A stretch of DNA of 64,000 nt from Lonicera japonica (taxonomy: Eukaryota > Streptophyta > Magnoliopsida > Dipsacales > Caprifoliaceae), in assembly GCA_021464415.1 (NCBI GenBank), contig CM038469.1, positions 13,060,501 to 13,124,500 of the forward strand, given 5' to 3'. Positions 12,501 to 23,400 of the stretch are shown in pieces. Position numbers and translations under genes: made by a program. Each line of letters opens with the position of its first letter. Position 1 is the stretch's first letter. The notes below the pieces were generated by a model, which was not told where the DNA came from, did not search any database, and saw only the letters and a list, made by a program, of their open reading frames with translations.

Positions 12501-13259
12501 GGGGTTATAGGGGTAAAATATGTAATTTTCCAAAATTGAGGGTACTTTGGTGTACTTATGAGAGTTATGGGGTTATAGGGGTAAATTATGTAAGTTTCTA
12601 AACCTGAGGGTACTTTGGTGTAATTATGAGAGTTATGGGGTTATAGGGGTAAAATTATGTAATTTTCCAAAACCTGAGGGTACTTTGGTGTAATTATGAG
12701 AGTTATGGGGTTATAGGGGTAAATTATGTAATTTTCCAAACCTGAGGGTACTTTGTTGTAATTATGAGAGTTATAGGGGTAAATTATTTAATTTTCCAAA
12801 CCTGAGGGTACTTTGGTGTAATTATGAGAGTTATGAGGTTATAGGGGTAAAATATATAATTTCCCAAAAACCTAAAAAGTATCACAAGTAAAAGTATGTA
12901 TTTATCAAATCGGGCGTTATTTTTAGGCAGACATGCATACTAACGTTGTCCAAAATATATGCAAGAAACGACAGAAATAATAGAACAGATAAATACACGA
13001 AAAGAAGACATACCAAAGACCGTCGACGGATCTCGTGAGAAACAGGCTCCATCAAGAGCCACGGAACATCCGGGACTGGAGCAGCCCGGGTGACGTCTCG
13101 GTAGACCACCGCCCGACCGCGGTCCACCCCGTCCTCACCGTACCAGTCAAGGTCCGCCCAATCATCGTGGTGAGGACTGCAACGGAGAACTCCCTGAGCG
13201 TCAGTGAAAGTAACCTCCTCCTGGTCACCCTCAAGTCGATCTGGCTGTGCAGGATCCAT
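9511..13259 (-). pseudogene. Antisense plant-mobile-domain (PMD) gene carried by element A, four exons
   Basis: Minus-strand gene with ATG at 13259. Proposed exons are 13259-13014, 11635-11031, 10942-10769 and 10668-9511; every junction is GT...AG and phase 0. It would encode about 726 residues. Exon 2 contains the PMD signature (SHWWDTTHTFHQSWGEMTM..LDLFAMTGI, about 11400-11500), as in the MAIN/MAIL and PP7-like families. Exon 4 continues the domain (HFYLGERVIRQHTPAQWPR) and ends in a long acidic, Pro/Gly-rich tail (DSDDDDPEGEG). Lesions are two 1-bp insertions in exon 2 (near 11413 and in a C8 run near 11170) and TAG codons near 10440, 10012 and 10003. Its 3' end overlaps the cut integrase frame tail to tail. 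PMD proteins are known from host genes and transposons; its role here is unknown. Confidence 0.82.
11700..12870. repeat. About 17 copies of a 69-70-bp minisatellite in intron 1 of the antisense PMD gene
   Basis: Head-to-tail units contain GAGGGTACTTTGGTGTAATT and TATGAGAGTTATGGGGTT, ending in a TAATTTTCCAAACC-type segment. One unit near 12746-12803 is shorter. There are no spacers. The array lies wholly inside the proposed 1,378-nt intron (13013-11636). Confidence 0.93.
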
Positions 13260-13355
13260 TAGTATAGGGGTAGGGTAGCAGAGAAATCAGAAAAGTCAGA
13301 AAAACGGCAGAGCTTCTACGCGTAAGAGAATAAGGTGGAATGAGCTTAGCAACGG

Positions 13356-13440
13356 GTTTATATAATAAACTAGTTTGTCGCGCGACAAACAGCCTCATTG
13401 TCGCGCGACAAACTCCCCTCCATCGAGATGTCGCGCGACA
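13356..13440 (-). promoter_or_regulatory. Promoter of the antisense PMD gene: TATA plus three TGTCGCGCGACA palindromes
   Basis: On the minus strand a TATA-like TTATATAAA (about 13356-13366) lies about 100 bp upstream of the ATG at 13259. Immediately upstream are three perfect palindromes TGTCGCGCGACA at 13376-13387, 13399-13410 and 13429-13440 (spacing 23 and 30 bp). The same 12-mer is found in the U3 of the element's LTRs upstream of their TATA. This points to a shared regulator for the sense and antisense transcripts. Confidence 0.7.
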
Positions 13441-14280
13441 TTTTGGTCCACTCCCCTGATTTTTTTACCTCTGTCTCATTTTTTCTCCGCAGGAAGGCTT
13501 CTGAGAAACAGTTTTCGAAATTTTTTCTGAATACTGCACACCCATGATGAAAATCTGAGGAAAGGACTTCCAAATCATCTCTCCGAAAAATGCGAAAGCA
13601 AAATACAAACGGATAAAGTAATCTCTGATCTCCCAAAAGGAACTAAAACCATCAATAAGAGAAAGCAAAAATATCAGAATAAAACGGGAATAGAAAAAAT
13701 TGAAAAGTAGAAAAGAGAAAAAACCCGCATGAACGCCCAAAGCGAGCGAGAGAAAGAGGAATGCAGAGTGACAGGGAGAGCCACACCAAAAGTGACAGCT
13801 AGGCAAAAACCGGCTCAGGGCTTCGTTTTGGTTGAGTAAGGCTCCTGATCATGACAAAGGGATAAAAAAGGCCCTTGGTCAAAAACAGAGAAGGCCGGGA
13901 AAAGTCTTTCCCAAAAGAGGGAGAAATAAGGGCATCGAAAAACAGAAAACGGTGTGGGCCCACCAAAAAGTGAGAACTAAAAGAGAACAGAAGTCAGAGA
14001 TTGAACTTTCAAACAAATTTTCTTTTCAGCACGATACAGAAGAGATGGTTTGGAAAAAACCTCGAATCATCACTCTACGAAGAGCAAAGGAAATCCGAAA
14101 ATTGCCTTCAGAAAGAAGTATCTTCACTAAAAAAAATTGAATGAGAGTAAAGTTCAGAAAGATACAGGAAAACAGACATCTAGATAAAGATTAAACTCCG
14201 AGAAGATCTTTTCACCCTCGCAAAATTTCCCTCTCTCACTCTAGTAGTCTAAAGAGAGAGACAACCATCTTCACCAAAAT
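13441..14280. other. Noncoding 3' region of element A upstream of tandem repeats
   Basis: No recognisable domain; open frames here are short and low-complexity (K/R/E-rich). The segment GAGAGCCACACCAAAAGTGAC...CTAGGCAAAA...GGGCT (about 13777-13835) is matched at about 17530-17590 in the flanking element D, showing that A and D are related families. Confidence 0.6.
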
Positions 14281-14722
14281 ACAACACAAGCCCACGCCAG
14301 AGGCAAATCACAAACACAAGCCCTCGTCAGAGGCAAAAGTACTCACAAAAGCCCTATCGGAGGCAATTTTCTTTCTTTTTACAAATAAAAGCCCTCCCAG
14401 AGAGGCACAGTGTAGCGATGGTAGTCCTCCCACCTGAGGCGAGAAGATCAAAAGCCCTCCCAGAAAGGCACAGTGTAGCAATGGTAGTCCTCCCACCTGA
14501 GGCAAGAAGATCAAAAGCCCTCCCAGAGAGGCATAGTGTAGCAATGGTAGTCCTCCAACCTGAGGCAAGAAGATCAAAAGTCCTCCGAAAAAGGCACAGT
14601 GTAGCAATGGTAGTTCTCCCATCTGAGGCAAGTGGAGCAAATGAAAGTCCTCGAAAGAGGCAATGAGGTAACACAAGCCCTCTCTGGAGGCAAAACCAAA
14701 CACAAGCCCTCTTTAGAGGCAT
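14281..14722. repeat. Tandem repeats in 3' noncoding region of element A
   Basis: At least four units of about 60-63 bp (about 14390-14640), each with AAAAGCCCTCC.AGA.AGGCA and TGTAGCAATGGTAGTCCTCC. They are bordered by shorter AAGCCCTC...GAGGCAAA units at 14289-14365 and 14650-14720. Long open frames on both strands are by-products of the repeat length. Confidence 0.9.
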
Positions 14723-14794
14723 TTACGAACATGTTCGCATAAAACACATTTCCTTAGAGTTCTTGTGGGAGCCAAGGACCACGGTCTCTTCCAG

Positions 14795-14838
14795 TCGCCT
14801 CAAATCCTTGTAAGTAAGGAGCTTGAGTCGAGAGGGTT
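14795..14838 (+). promoter_or_regulatory. Hairpin and polypurine tract before 3' LTR of element A
   Basis: Left arm TCGCCTCAAATCCTT (14795-14809) pairs, with small bulges, with AAGGAGCTTGAGTCGA (14816-14831). The closing CGA runs straight into GAGAGGGTT (14830-14838), the likely plus-strand primer, followed by the LTR's TG at 14839. Elements D and B have the same arrangement. Confidence 0.65.
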
Positions 14839-16379
14839 TGTAGACACCCCGATCCGTGACCCCCGCAAGAACCCTAACGACCTTCGAGAAGTACTGTTTT
14901 GGGAGTCCGGGACCCACTCTAGTACCCAAAACTGCCCCGAAAGGTTTTGTTGACCAAACAAACCTATTTTTAAGACACATTGTCGCACGAAAAATGGGTA
15001 TGTCGCGCGACAATCCCCCTTATGTCGCCCGACAATCCCTCCTGACACCAGACCATCCACTCTCTGACACATCAGTCTGTCAGAAACATCACTTCAGCCG
15101 TTTGTTGCGCGGCATTGAGCACATTATCGCGTGACACTTGCCCTTTTTGGGGAAATGTCGCACGATAATCTTCCCCGACAGTATAAATAGGCCAACACCC
15201 CCAAGGGTCAAAAGGGGAGCAACTTGGTATTGAAGAATTATTGGCTTATATCTGATTTTCCAGTCTTTCGTCAAGTATTCTCGTTTATCGTCTTATTTTT
15301 GAAGAATTATCGAATCTATTCTCGACACTCGATGTGTCCCGTTTCTGGAATCAAATTCTCGAAAATATCTGGAAAAGGAAAAGATCATCATCGCCGGAGA
15401 TCTCTCTGCCGTATTATATTTTCTTTCTTATTATTATTCTCGTCGGGAAGGTAAATAAAGTCTCTTCTAGTATTTTACATTAGATATTTGTGTACTTGTT
15501 TAACCTCTGTTGTTTTGTCCACGTTTTATTTGAATAAACTTATTGCCAAGTTACAAATAGTCTACCGTTTTCAAAATAAAAGACCCTGATAAAACCATTT
15601 GCAAAAACCAGAATTGTAAGTACATTATCATCCGGATAAAATCCTGTTTTCAAAACCCGGACCGGTAAAACTTACTTAGGAATTAAAAATCCGGTATATC
15701 CTATCTGTTTCATAGATTGTGATATGTCTGGTAGAACTCCCCTCAAGAGTTCTAATTCCATATTGAATTAGTTCTGATATAATGTCCAAAACTTTTCTAA
15801 AAGAAGTCAAAACCCGAGAAAAATCGTCATTATCTGAGAAATAACACGGTAAAACTCCCTCTAAAGTAAGAACAACTCTTGACACTTGTATTTGCATCTC
15901 TCAAAACTAAACATTGGATCTCGGAACACAAAGGTTTTTCGTGCCCTTTCCCATTTTTCCCAGAAATTAGGGTTTTCACTCAGAAAGTAGTAGACTGTCA
16001 GTAAAAGCATCCAAGTTTTTCAACATAGAATAAACATATAAAAGACCACTAGAGACCGAAAGGGCGGAATGGGTGCCTAACACCTTCCCAAACCGTAATA
16101 TAGTTTCCGAACCCTATAGAATCCTGGTTTCGTAGACAAACGTGTAAAGAAAGGCTTATCAGTAGCATTTTCTCTTACACAACTGTTTTGTCCGTTTTCT
16201 CGTAAAATGTACTGGCGACTCTGAATAAACTCCTTTTGCATCTAGAAATAGAACATAGGGACACGTGATATGAACTATCAACACCCATAAAAGCAAATGG
16301 AACGACGGAATCCGTTCTGACATTTCAAACGCCCAACGACGGGAACGAGACCCGGGGGTCGCATTTGCGGATTCTCACA
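14839..16379 (+). repeat. 3' LTR of element A
   Basis: 1,541 bp, begins TGTAGACACCCC and ends GATTCTCACA, followed by the target duplicate GTATG. It differs from the 5' LTR by scattered substitutions and by an extra 21-bp unit near 15013-15034 holding one more palindrome (TGTCGCCCGACA). TATA-like TATAAATAG is at 15182-15190. Confidence 0.95.
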
Positions 16380-16384
16380 GTATG

Positions 16385-18537
16385 ATCAACATAATCCCAG
16401 GATGGAAGCACGACATTGTCTTGTGATCGATATCACCTTGCACTCATTCACTCACTAATTGACCATAAATCAACATTTGCCTTTTCAGTGTTGCTATATT
16501 CTCGAAAAATGGTCGGTCTTGCATGCATACATTTGCACTTAGATAATTTCAAGTAACGTAACATACTTCATAAATCAGGCAACTCAAGATTCACGACCTT
16601 TTCAAAATTAAGTTTTTAAAACGATAGTGCGATAATTTACGAAGTATGCGAATACTCGAAATTCAGGTAAGCATGGCATGAGCATTTACATATTGCATAC
16701 ACATAAGTGCTAGGCTCCATGACCTACCAGACAGACTTCACCACCGCATACCGGTGTATACCTTAATGGTTAGTCACGTCACCATCACAACTCTAACCAA
16801 CTCGCTCTCAATCATCACAAACCACATCAGAATTCCTCCTAGAGAGTCAAACCACATCACGAATCCTCCTAGAAAGCCACGTCAATTCATAAGCCCTCTG
16901 TGGAGGCACCATAAGATAACAAGCCCTATGTGGAGGCACCATAAGATAACAAGCCCTATGCGGAGGCACGATAAGATGATAAGCCTTCTCCGAACGCAAT
17001 AAGATGATGAGCCCTCTATAGAGGCAACGATAAGCCCTATTCGGAGGCACGGTAAGACTATAAGCCCTCTGCGGAGGCATGATAAAACAACAAGCCTTTT
17101 GCGGAGGCAATGACAAGCCCTTTCTACAGGAAAACCCATGCCATCTCTATAATAAAAAAAGCCCCCTCTAAAGGGATATAAGAGAAAGTTAAAGATAAAG
17201 ATTAAAATGATAAAATCTTGCAACTGATACGCATGGAACAAGCCCCGCAAAAGGATTTTTGGCTCAGCTTCTTCTCTTCTAAAAAGTTTTCAAGATATGC
17301 TTCCAAAGGTTCTCAAGCTGGAAATCACAAACACAGCACGACAATGTTAAATGAGAATCCAAAGTAAACATTCTCAAATCGTAATGACGATGATACTCAA
17401 AAATCATGATAAAGTAAGAAGGAACAAAATGGGTACAAGAAAAAATTAAAATAGTAAAAAATAGGATAAATTCCACAATGCCAAAAGAAAATAATATTGA
17501 AAAAATATAAAAGTCAAAAGATGGCAGCGAGAGCCACACCAAGAGTGACAACTAGGCCAAAAGGCCTAGGGCTACGTCTTGGGTGAGGAAGGCTGCTAAA
17601 CATAAAAAAAAAAAAAAAAAAAGCTTTCAAAAAGAGGAATAAGGACATCAAAAAATAAAAGACGATGTAGGCATAAAAATTTCCCTCTCACGAAGTCAGG
17701 AAACAAGAAGTAGAATTGCACCTTGTGACACAAGAAAAATGCTAAGAAAACAAAGTAAGAGGCAAAGTTCAAAACTCATGCATGAGGTTCAAGAATTGAT
17801 AGATCATAACTCGATCCTTTCTCAAAAAGAAATAAGCCAGCCAAAAGTTCTTATTTTCCTAAGAAAAAGAAAGAAACGATGACACCAAAACTTTCTCTTT
17901 TTATCTCTCAATGTCTTTTCAGAGACTCTTACCCCCTCACCAAATCATCAACTTTTATCACCTCAACATATCATAAAACCTTATATCTCAGCCTTGCATC
18001 CCAGCCAGTAGCATGTCTTATTTCCCTAGAAGACCATCAGTCATTATTTCTCCAACAGATCCCCAATCTCACCAAACATAACCTTTCAAGCCAAAACAAC
18101 GTCTCCAGCGGACAACAAAATTAAAATAGTTAATGGAACCATCCGTGGCAGTAAAAGTACATCAGCTTAACACCAAATCAGAATTGTTAATAGAACCGTC
18201 CTTGCTAGTGGGAGTACATCAGTTTAACAATAGCAAAGCGTTGACAGAACCGTCCTTACCAGTGGGGGTACATCAGCTCAACACCGAATTAGAATTATTA
18301 ACATAACCGTCCCTGCCAGTGTGAGTACATTAGTTTAACAGTAATAAAGCATTGAAAGAACATTCCTTGCTAGTAGGAGTACATCAGCTCAACACAGAAT
18401 GAGAATCACTGACAGATGCGTCCCTACTAGTAGGAGTACATTAGCTCAACACCAAATTAGAATTGTTAACGAAACTGTCCTTACCATTGGGAGTACGTTA
18501 ATTTAACAATAGCAAAGCATTAACAAAATCGTCCCTG
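16385..18537 (+). repeat. 3' noncoding region of older element D (middle part)
   Basis: Noncoding. Holds short tandem units AAGCCCT.TG.GGAGGCA (about 16890-17125), like those of element A, then the GAGAGCCACACCAAGAGTGAC segment (about 17528) shared with A, an A19 run (17603-17621), and the first part of a 57-bp repeat array (from about 18130). No open frame looks genuine. Confidence 0.65.
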
Positions 18538-20220
18538 CCAGTTGTGAGAATCCGGACCCGCGACCCGAGAGAAGTGTCCTCGTTCTCGGTTTTCTTTGAA
18601 AACTTGTTTTGTAGAGTCGCCAGTTTGTTTTACCAGAAAACAAACAAAAGATCGTATAAAGGACAATTCGGAAACGAATTACCTTTCATACGTTTGAAAC
18701 CAGATATTTATTTTGAAAATTGACTTTGCTAGGGTTCGGGAACTACGTTACGAATTGGGAAGGTGTTAGGCACCCAATTCGCCCTTTCGGTCTCTTAATG
18801 GATCATGCATCTAATTCCTATTTTAGATATCTTGCAAGTAGTTTGAATAGTTTTCAGAATAGTCCTTTCCGGATAAGTTTGATTTAAAACGGTATTTTGA
18901 AATCGGACTCGAGCTTTGCGAGCGCCTACGTATTCATTCGTAGAATGAAATTAGAGTCTCGTAGTTCCTTTCTTTGGAAACTATTTTTTTGTATTTTTAT
19001 TTGTTTTGAAAACGTGTCAAAACGGATTTTAGTTTTCTTGTAAAACATAGAAAGGATTTATTTGAAAGCAGTGAACTTCTTTGCAAGTTATCTAATTTTT
19101 TGTATTAAAAATGCAATACCGAAATTTAGAGAAGTGGTAGAAAGTTATACCTGCTGCGCTTGGAGAAGATAGGAGAGTCTTGCCTTGACTTCCTTCTCTC
19201 TCTAGAACTTTCTCTCTCTAGAGCTTTCTCTTACTAACTTCCTCTCACTAGCCTTCTCTCTCAGAATTTCTCTACAAATGATTTTCTCAAAACTTTGACA
19301 AAGCTCCTATTTACCAAAAATACTATTGAATGTTGATCCCCCCTTCAAATGGGATCCCAAGGGTCCTATTTATAGCAACATTTCTGCCAAAAACGCTCCA
19401 AAAAAGGCCAACCGCAAGGGTAGCCGCATGGGGTGCGGCTGGGGTGTGCCAGCCGTACGGCTGGCAGGTAACCGTACGGTTGGGCGTGCGGCTAGGGGGT
19501 GCGGTTAGCATGTGCCAACCGTACGGTTGGGCGTGCGACAGGGGGGTGCGGCTGGTTCATAAAAAAAATGCGCAGGAGCGCTCGGGCAGGTCGATCCCCG
19601 TCCTGGTAAGCGAAGTGGCAACAAGGTTGTGGTTAATTCCTAACGCGCTCGAAAATCAGGGTTTTTCCTAACAGTCTCTTGTATGCATGATGACTTAAGA
19701 CTTGATGCAGAATGCTTGTTAGGTTCACACGAGAGTCGCGGATTGGGGTGTTCACACCAGTGGGAGTACATCAACTCAACACAGAATGAGAATCGTTGAC
19801 AGAACTATCCCTGCTAGTAGGAGTACATCAGCTCAACACTAAATCAGAATTGTTAACAGAACCATCCCTGCCAGTGGGAGTAAATTAATTTAACAATAGC
19901 AAAGCATTGACATAACCGCTCCTGCCAGTGGGAGTACATCAGCTCAATACTGAATCAGAATTGTTAACGCAACTGTCTCTGCCAGTGGGAGTACATCAAT
20001 TTAACAATATCAAATCATTGATAGAACCATCCCTGCCAAGGGGAGTATGTCAGCTCAATAACCAAATGAGAATCTTTGACAGAACCATCCTTGCCAATGG
20101 GAGTACACTAGCTTAACATATAATGGGAATCGTTGACAGAATCGTCCCTGTAAGTGAGAGTACATTAGCTCAACACCAAATCAGATTCATTGACAGAATC
20201 AGCCCTGTCAATGGGACAAC
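18130..20220. repeat. About 57-bp tandem repeat array of element D, split by a solo LTR
   Basis: Units read roughly ACAGAACCGTCCCTGCCAGT, then GGGAGTACATCAGCTCAACA, then C.AATCAGAATTGTTA. About seven units lie at 18130-18537 and about eight at 19757-20220, interrupted by the family-B solo LTR at 18543-19756. Units are 80-95 percent alike by eye. Confidence 0.9.
18543..19756 (-). mobile_element. Solo LTR, family B, minus orientation
   Basis: 1,214 bp, starts TGTGAGAATCC and ends GGGGTGTTCACA on the plus strand, with perfect duplicates CCAGT at 18538-18542 and 19757-19761. Its reverse complement matches the right LTR of the element at 26939-30857 (TGTGAACACCCCAATCC start; TTAAGAGACCG...GGGTGCCTAACACC region). 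About 19430-19550 has repeated CCGTACGGTTGG/GCCGTACGGCTGG palindromes. No internal region remains. Confidence 0.93.
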
Positions 20221-20469
20221 ATCAGTTCAATGCTCAATCAGTCTCTTGGAATCAGTTTTGCGCATGATAGCAAAATTCAAGACGTGTCTCGAGTAGTCCT
20301 GAAATTACCCATCCATCCATAGTTGAGATAAACAGCATAGCACGGCATTATTTGCATGGCATTATTTTCTAAAATAGCATATAGAATTCATGCGAGTGCC
20401 GTAAAATGACGCGTTCTTGTTATCGACCTAGTTTTTTTGCTTCTCAAAAAAACCTAGGCCGATAGGGTC
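20221..20469 (+). promoter_or_regulatory. End of element D internal region with hairpin and polypurine tract
   Basis: A strong hairpin spans 20421-20464: TATCGACCTAGTTTTTTT pairs with AAAAAAACCTAGGCCGATA across a 7-nt loop. It overlaps GATAGGGTC (20461-20469), the likely polypurine tract, and the LTR begins with TGTGAACATC at 20470. The rest of the segment is unremarkable. Confidence 0.65.
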
Positions 20470-23400
20470 TGTGAACATCTCATTTTGTGACTCTCGTAAA
20501 ATTTTGATCTCTAAGAAAATAAGCACACATGCATGCACGAACATTCATAAATGCATACATACTATACATGTGATACAGGTCAAAGAAGAAATTCAAAAGG
20601 ACAACTAGACGAGAAGTTACAAGAATTATAGGAAGTTGCCGGAACTGAAAATCGTTAAATTTTGTGAGTATTTGCACAATGAGAGTCATTGATTTTTGAT
20701 CATTCTCAAACTCTAAAGGTTGTTATAAAAAAATAGATTGATCCAATACCATGTTTGCAAAAATTGTCTCAAAGAAATGTATTTTTATCTGCTAGACAAA
20801 TGTCTTAAGATACTTTTCCGCACGACATAAAGTGTTTATGTCATGTGGACAAATGTACGAACATTTAACCTCCAAACAAACATCTATACTTTTATCTGCC
20901 AGACAAATATTTAAAACTAAAAATCGTCAAATCTTGTTCATTTCGACTTCCTCACTTCTGATCATTCTCAAATTTTGAGAATTCTTAGATAGTAATATAA
21001 GGAGTAACATACCCAAAAATTAGCTCAATCCAACGGACGAATCTCTGGGAATTCATAAAATTGGGATTTCACCTCGAGAAATGAAACGGAGGCTTTCTTG
21101 AAGCCCAAATGTGTAACACCCCGTTCTTCTGTTTCTTCGTAGTTACCTTCATTCGTTCGTAAATTTCTTGTTTTAGCCAACTTTGGAGCAGCCTAACTTC
21201 TTTGTTCCCTGCCAGAATGAGTTTCCTTTCACATAGGGATCTAGATTTTTATGCAATCTACAACTTTCATGTTTTGATACAAAGCCAATTCAGGCTTCTA
21301 CTTGGTCAAAATTGAGCGAGAAGTAGGCCCGCGCTAAATTCTATGCATTCGGTAGCGCTTTGGCAGAGAGCAGTCTTCGAAAAACTTTTTGGAACGATCC
21401 ATAGATAATTTGAGAAAACTTCCTTCTATAAAGTTTTATATCTTTGAAATACCTTTCCGTGGACATAAAGATCACTCCAATAAGAGTTCTGAGCGAAAAG
21501 TTTTGGCCAAATTACGAACAGTAGTCCAGAGATGTAAAGTTATAGCGTGGACTGGTATGGCCATTTTGCGGACCGGTCTGGCATTTAACCTGGGCTTTTT
21601 TTGGTGTATAAACTATATTTTTGACCCATTTTTTCCCCTTTTTTGAGCTACACATAAGAGAGGAGTTAGAGAAAGATGAGAGCTCATTTTTAGGGAGTGT
21701 TTGAGAGATCATCCATACACAAAATCCCTACATAATTAACACCAAATCATCCTCCTAACACCACTATTAATCATCTTTTTCCTTCCTCCATGGATGCTTG
21801 AGCTCGAGTTAGGGCTTTGCGATTCGGAGTCTACGCGTCTTGAACCTTAAGATATGGCTACTCTAAGATGGGAACACTATACTAAAACTTGTTTTCAAAC
21901 ATTTGATTACTGTATTAGAGATTTAAACTTCAAATTAGGGATTTTTCATCTAAACCTTAGGTTGTTGCATTTCATGGGGTTTGGGTGAGATTAGTCTTTG
22001 ATTAATGATGGATATTAATAGAATATTACTTATATTACATGATTATAGCATTAAATACATGTTTCCACTTCTACACCACAAGATTCACCATGAACCCATC
22101 ATACATGCACATGTTAAACCTTGAATTTAGGGGTTTTGGGTTTGGTTCTTATGGGATGGTTGATTGTGAGTTATTGATAATATGAATATGTAGATTCGCC
22201 ATTAAAAAGGATTGTAGAACACTATTTATGATATTTGTACTAAGAAGCCACTAGGACGAAATAATACACTATAGTCTTTGAACCTAGTGAATCGTATGGA
22301 GCGTAGTAGGCTTTAACAACGATGATACAACCTTAGTATGCCCTAGAATTAGTATTAACAGAGTTTGGGGGGCATGGGTTGCCCTAGTTCTTAGTGTATA
22401 AAGTTAACGTGTCTTGAAATTATCGGTCAGAAGAGAATCACACTAGTTGACGTTTAACTTGACATGGTGGCTAGAGAATCATTGTAACACACAACGACTT
22501 TACTTTTACATATATAACTTGCCACGAAACATAGCTTGTCATTAAAGAACCAATTGGCCAAATAGTATGAATAACGATAAGGCAAAAAGACCTTGGACAA
22601 TGTTATGATGTTAATGATGATGAATGGATAGTGGGCGGTTGTATTATATCTATATATGTTGATTAGCCATATTGTGATGTATGATTGATGATGATGACGA
22701 TATTCATTGTGAGAATGAATAAATATGATGTTTTCTACTGGGATCACACATATGGGCTGGATATGATTGATCGAGCATCGGGTAACTCCCGGTGACTCAA
22801 AGATGGGCCGCCTATTTGCCGCCCCTGGATGAAAGCCCCTAAACCGTGCAAGGGGAAAAGCCGTAGGTGACTCCACCCGTGGTTGAAAGCCCATAAAGAA
22901 GAGCCCATGTGTATCTTGCCTTCCCGTTGGACTATGTGTTACGGGCTATAGAGTTTCCTTGACTAGCGGAGTAGGTCCCATGTTCCACTACTTATCCAAT
23001 GGTGAGTTTCTCGGAAAGTAGTTGGACTACTAATGGATGTCACCCTACTAGGGTGTCTCCAGGTGTAGTTCCTCTCGGGTGTCAAGGAAGCTTATATGGG
23101 TGTTCTCCTTGTTAACTATTCGGAGTGTTGTCCCCGAAAAAGTGACCGTCGCGTAGTTTATCTCTGAATGACCTTCTTGGAGAACCAAGTCCCAGAGACA
23201 CCACCCTACCTGGAGGAGACATGGATAAGAGCCTTGGATCCTTCGGGACTCGCTGGATTCATTGTTCTGGGCCTGCTCAGACCGCGGGGTGAAACCAAGG
23301 CATTATACAAGAGATACGATAAGGATTGATGTGTTGTGGATGTGTATTATTTATGTTATCATTATTATTGTATCGTATCATATATTGTATGGTATTATTG

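Larger units (their letters stand above)
583..16379 (+). mobile_element. Full-length Tat-lineage Ty3/gypsy retrotransposon A
   Basis: The element is 15,797 bp, bounded by two near-identical LTRs (TG...CA), with a perfect 5-bp target duplication GTATG at 578-582 and 16380-16384. Internal order is primer binding site, leader, gag, protease, RT, RNase H, second RNase H, integrase zinc finger, antisense plant-mobile-domain gene, tandem repeats, polypurine tract. The second RNase H with FDGA, MAEYGA, YGDS and ADALA motifs is diagnostic of the Tat lineage. LTRs differ by a few percent by eye plus one 21-bp unit, so insertion is moderately recent. In-frame stops and a missing integrase core make this copy non-autonomous. 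Confidence 0.93.

Noticed and set aside
11700..12870. CRISPR-like array
   Set aside because: Units are head-to-tail with no unique spacers, in a plant retrotransposon. It is a minisatellite.
14308..14722. Repeat-containing protein on either strand (131, 122 and 82 codons)
   Set aside because: Open frames arise because the DNA repeat length is near a multiple of three; several frames are open at once and composition is not protein-like.
18130..20220. CRISPR-like or satellite array with a large spacer
   Set aside because: The interruption is a solo LTR with CCAGT duplicates; the repeats are contiguous otherwise.
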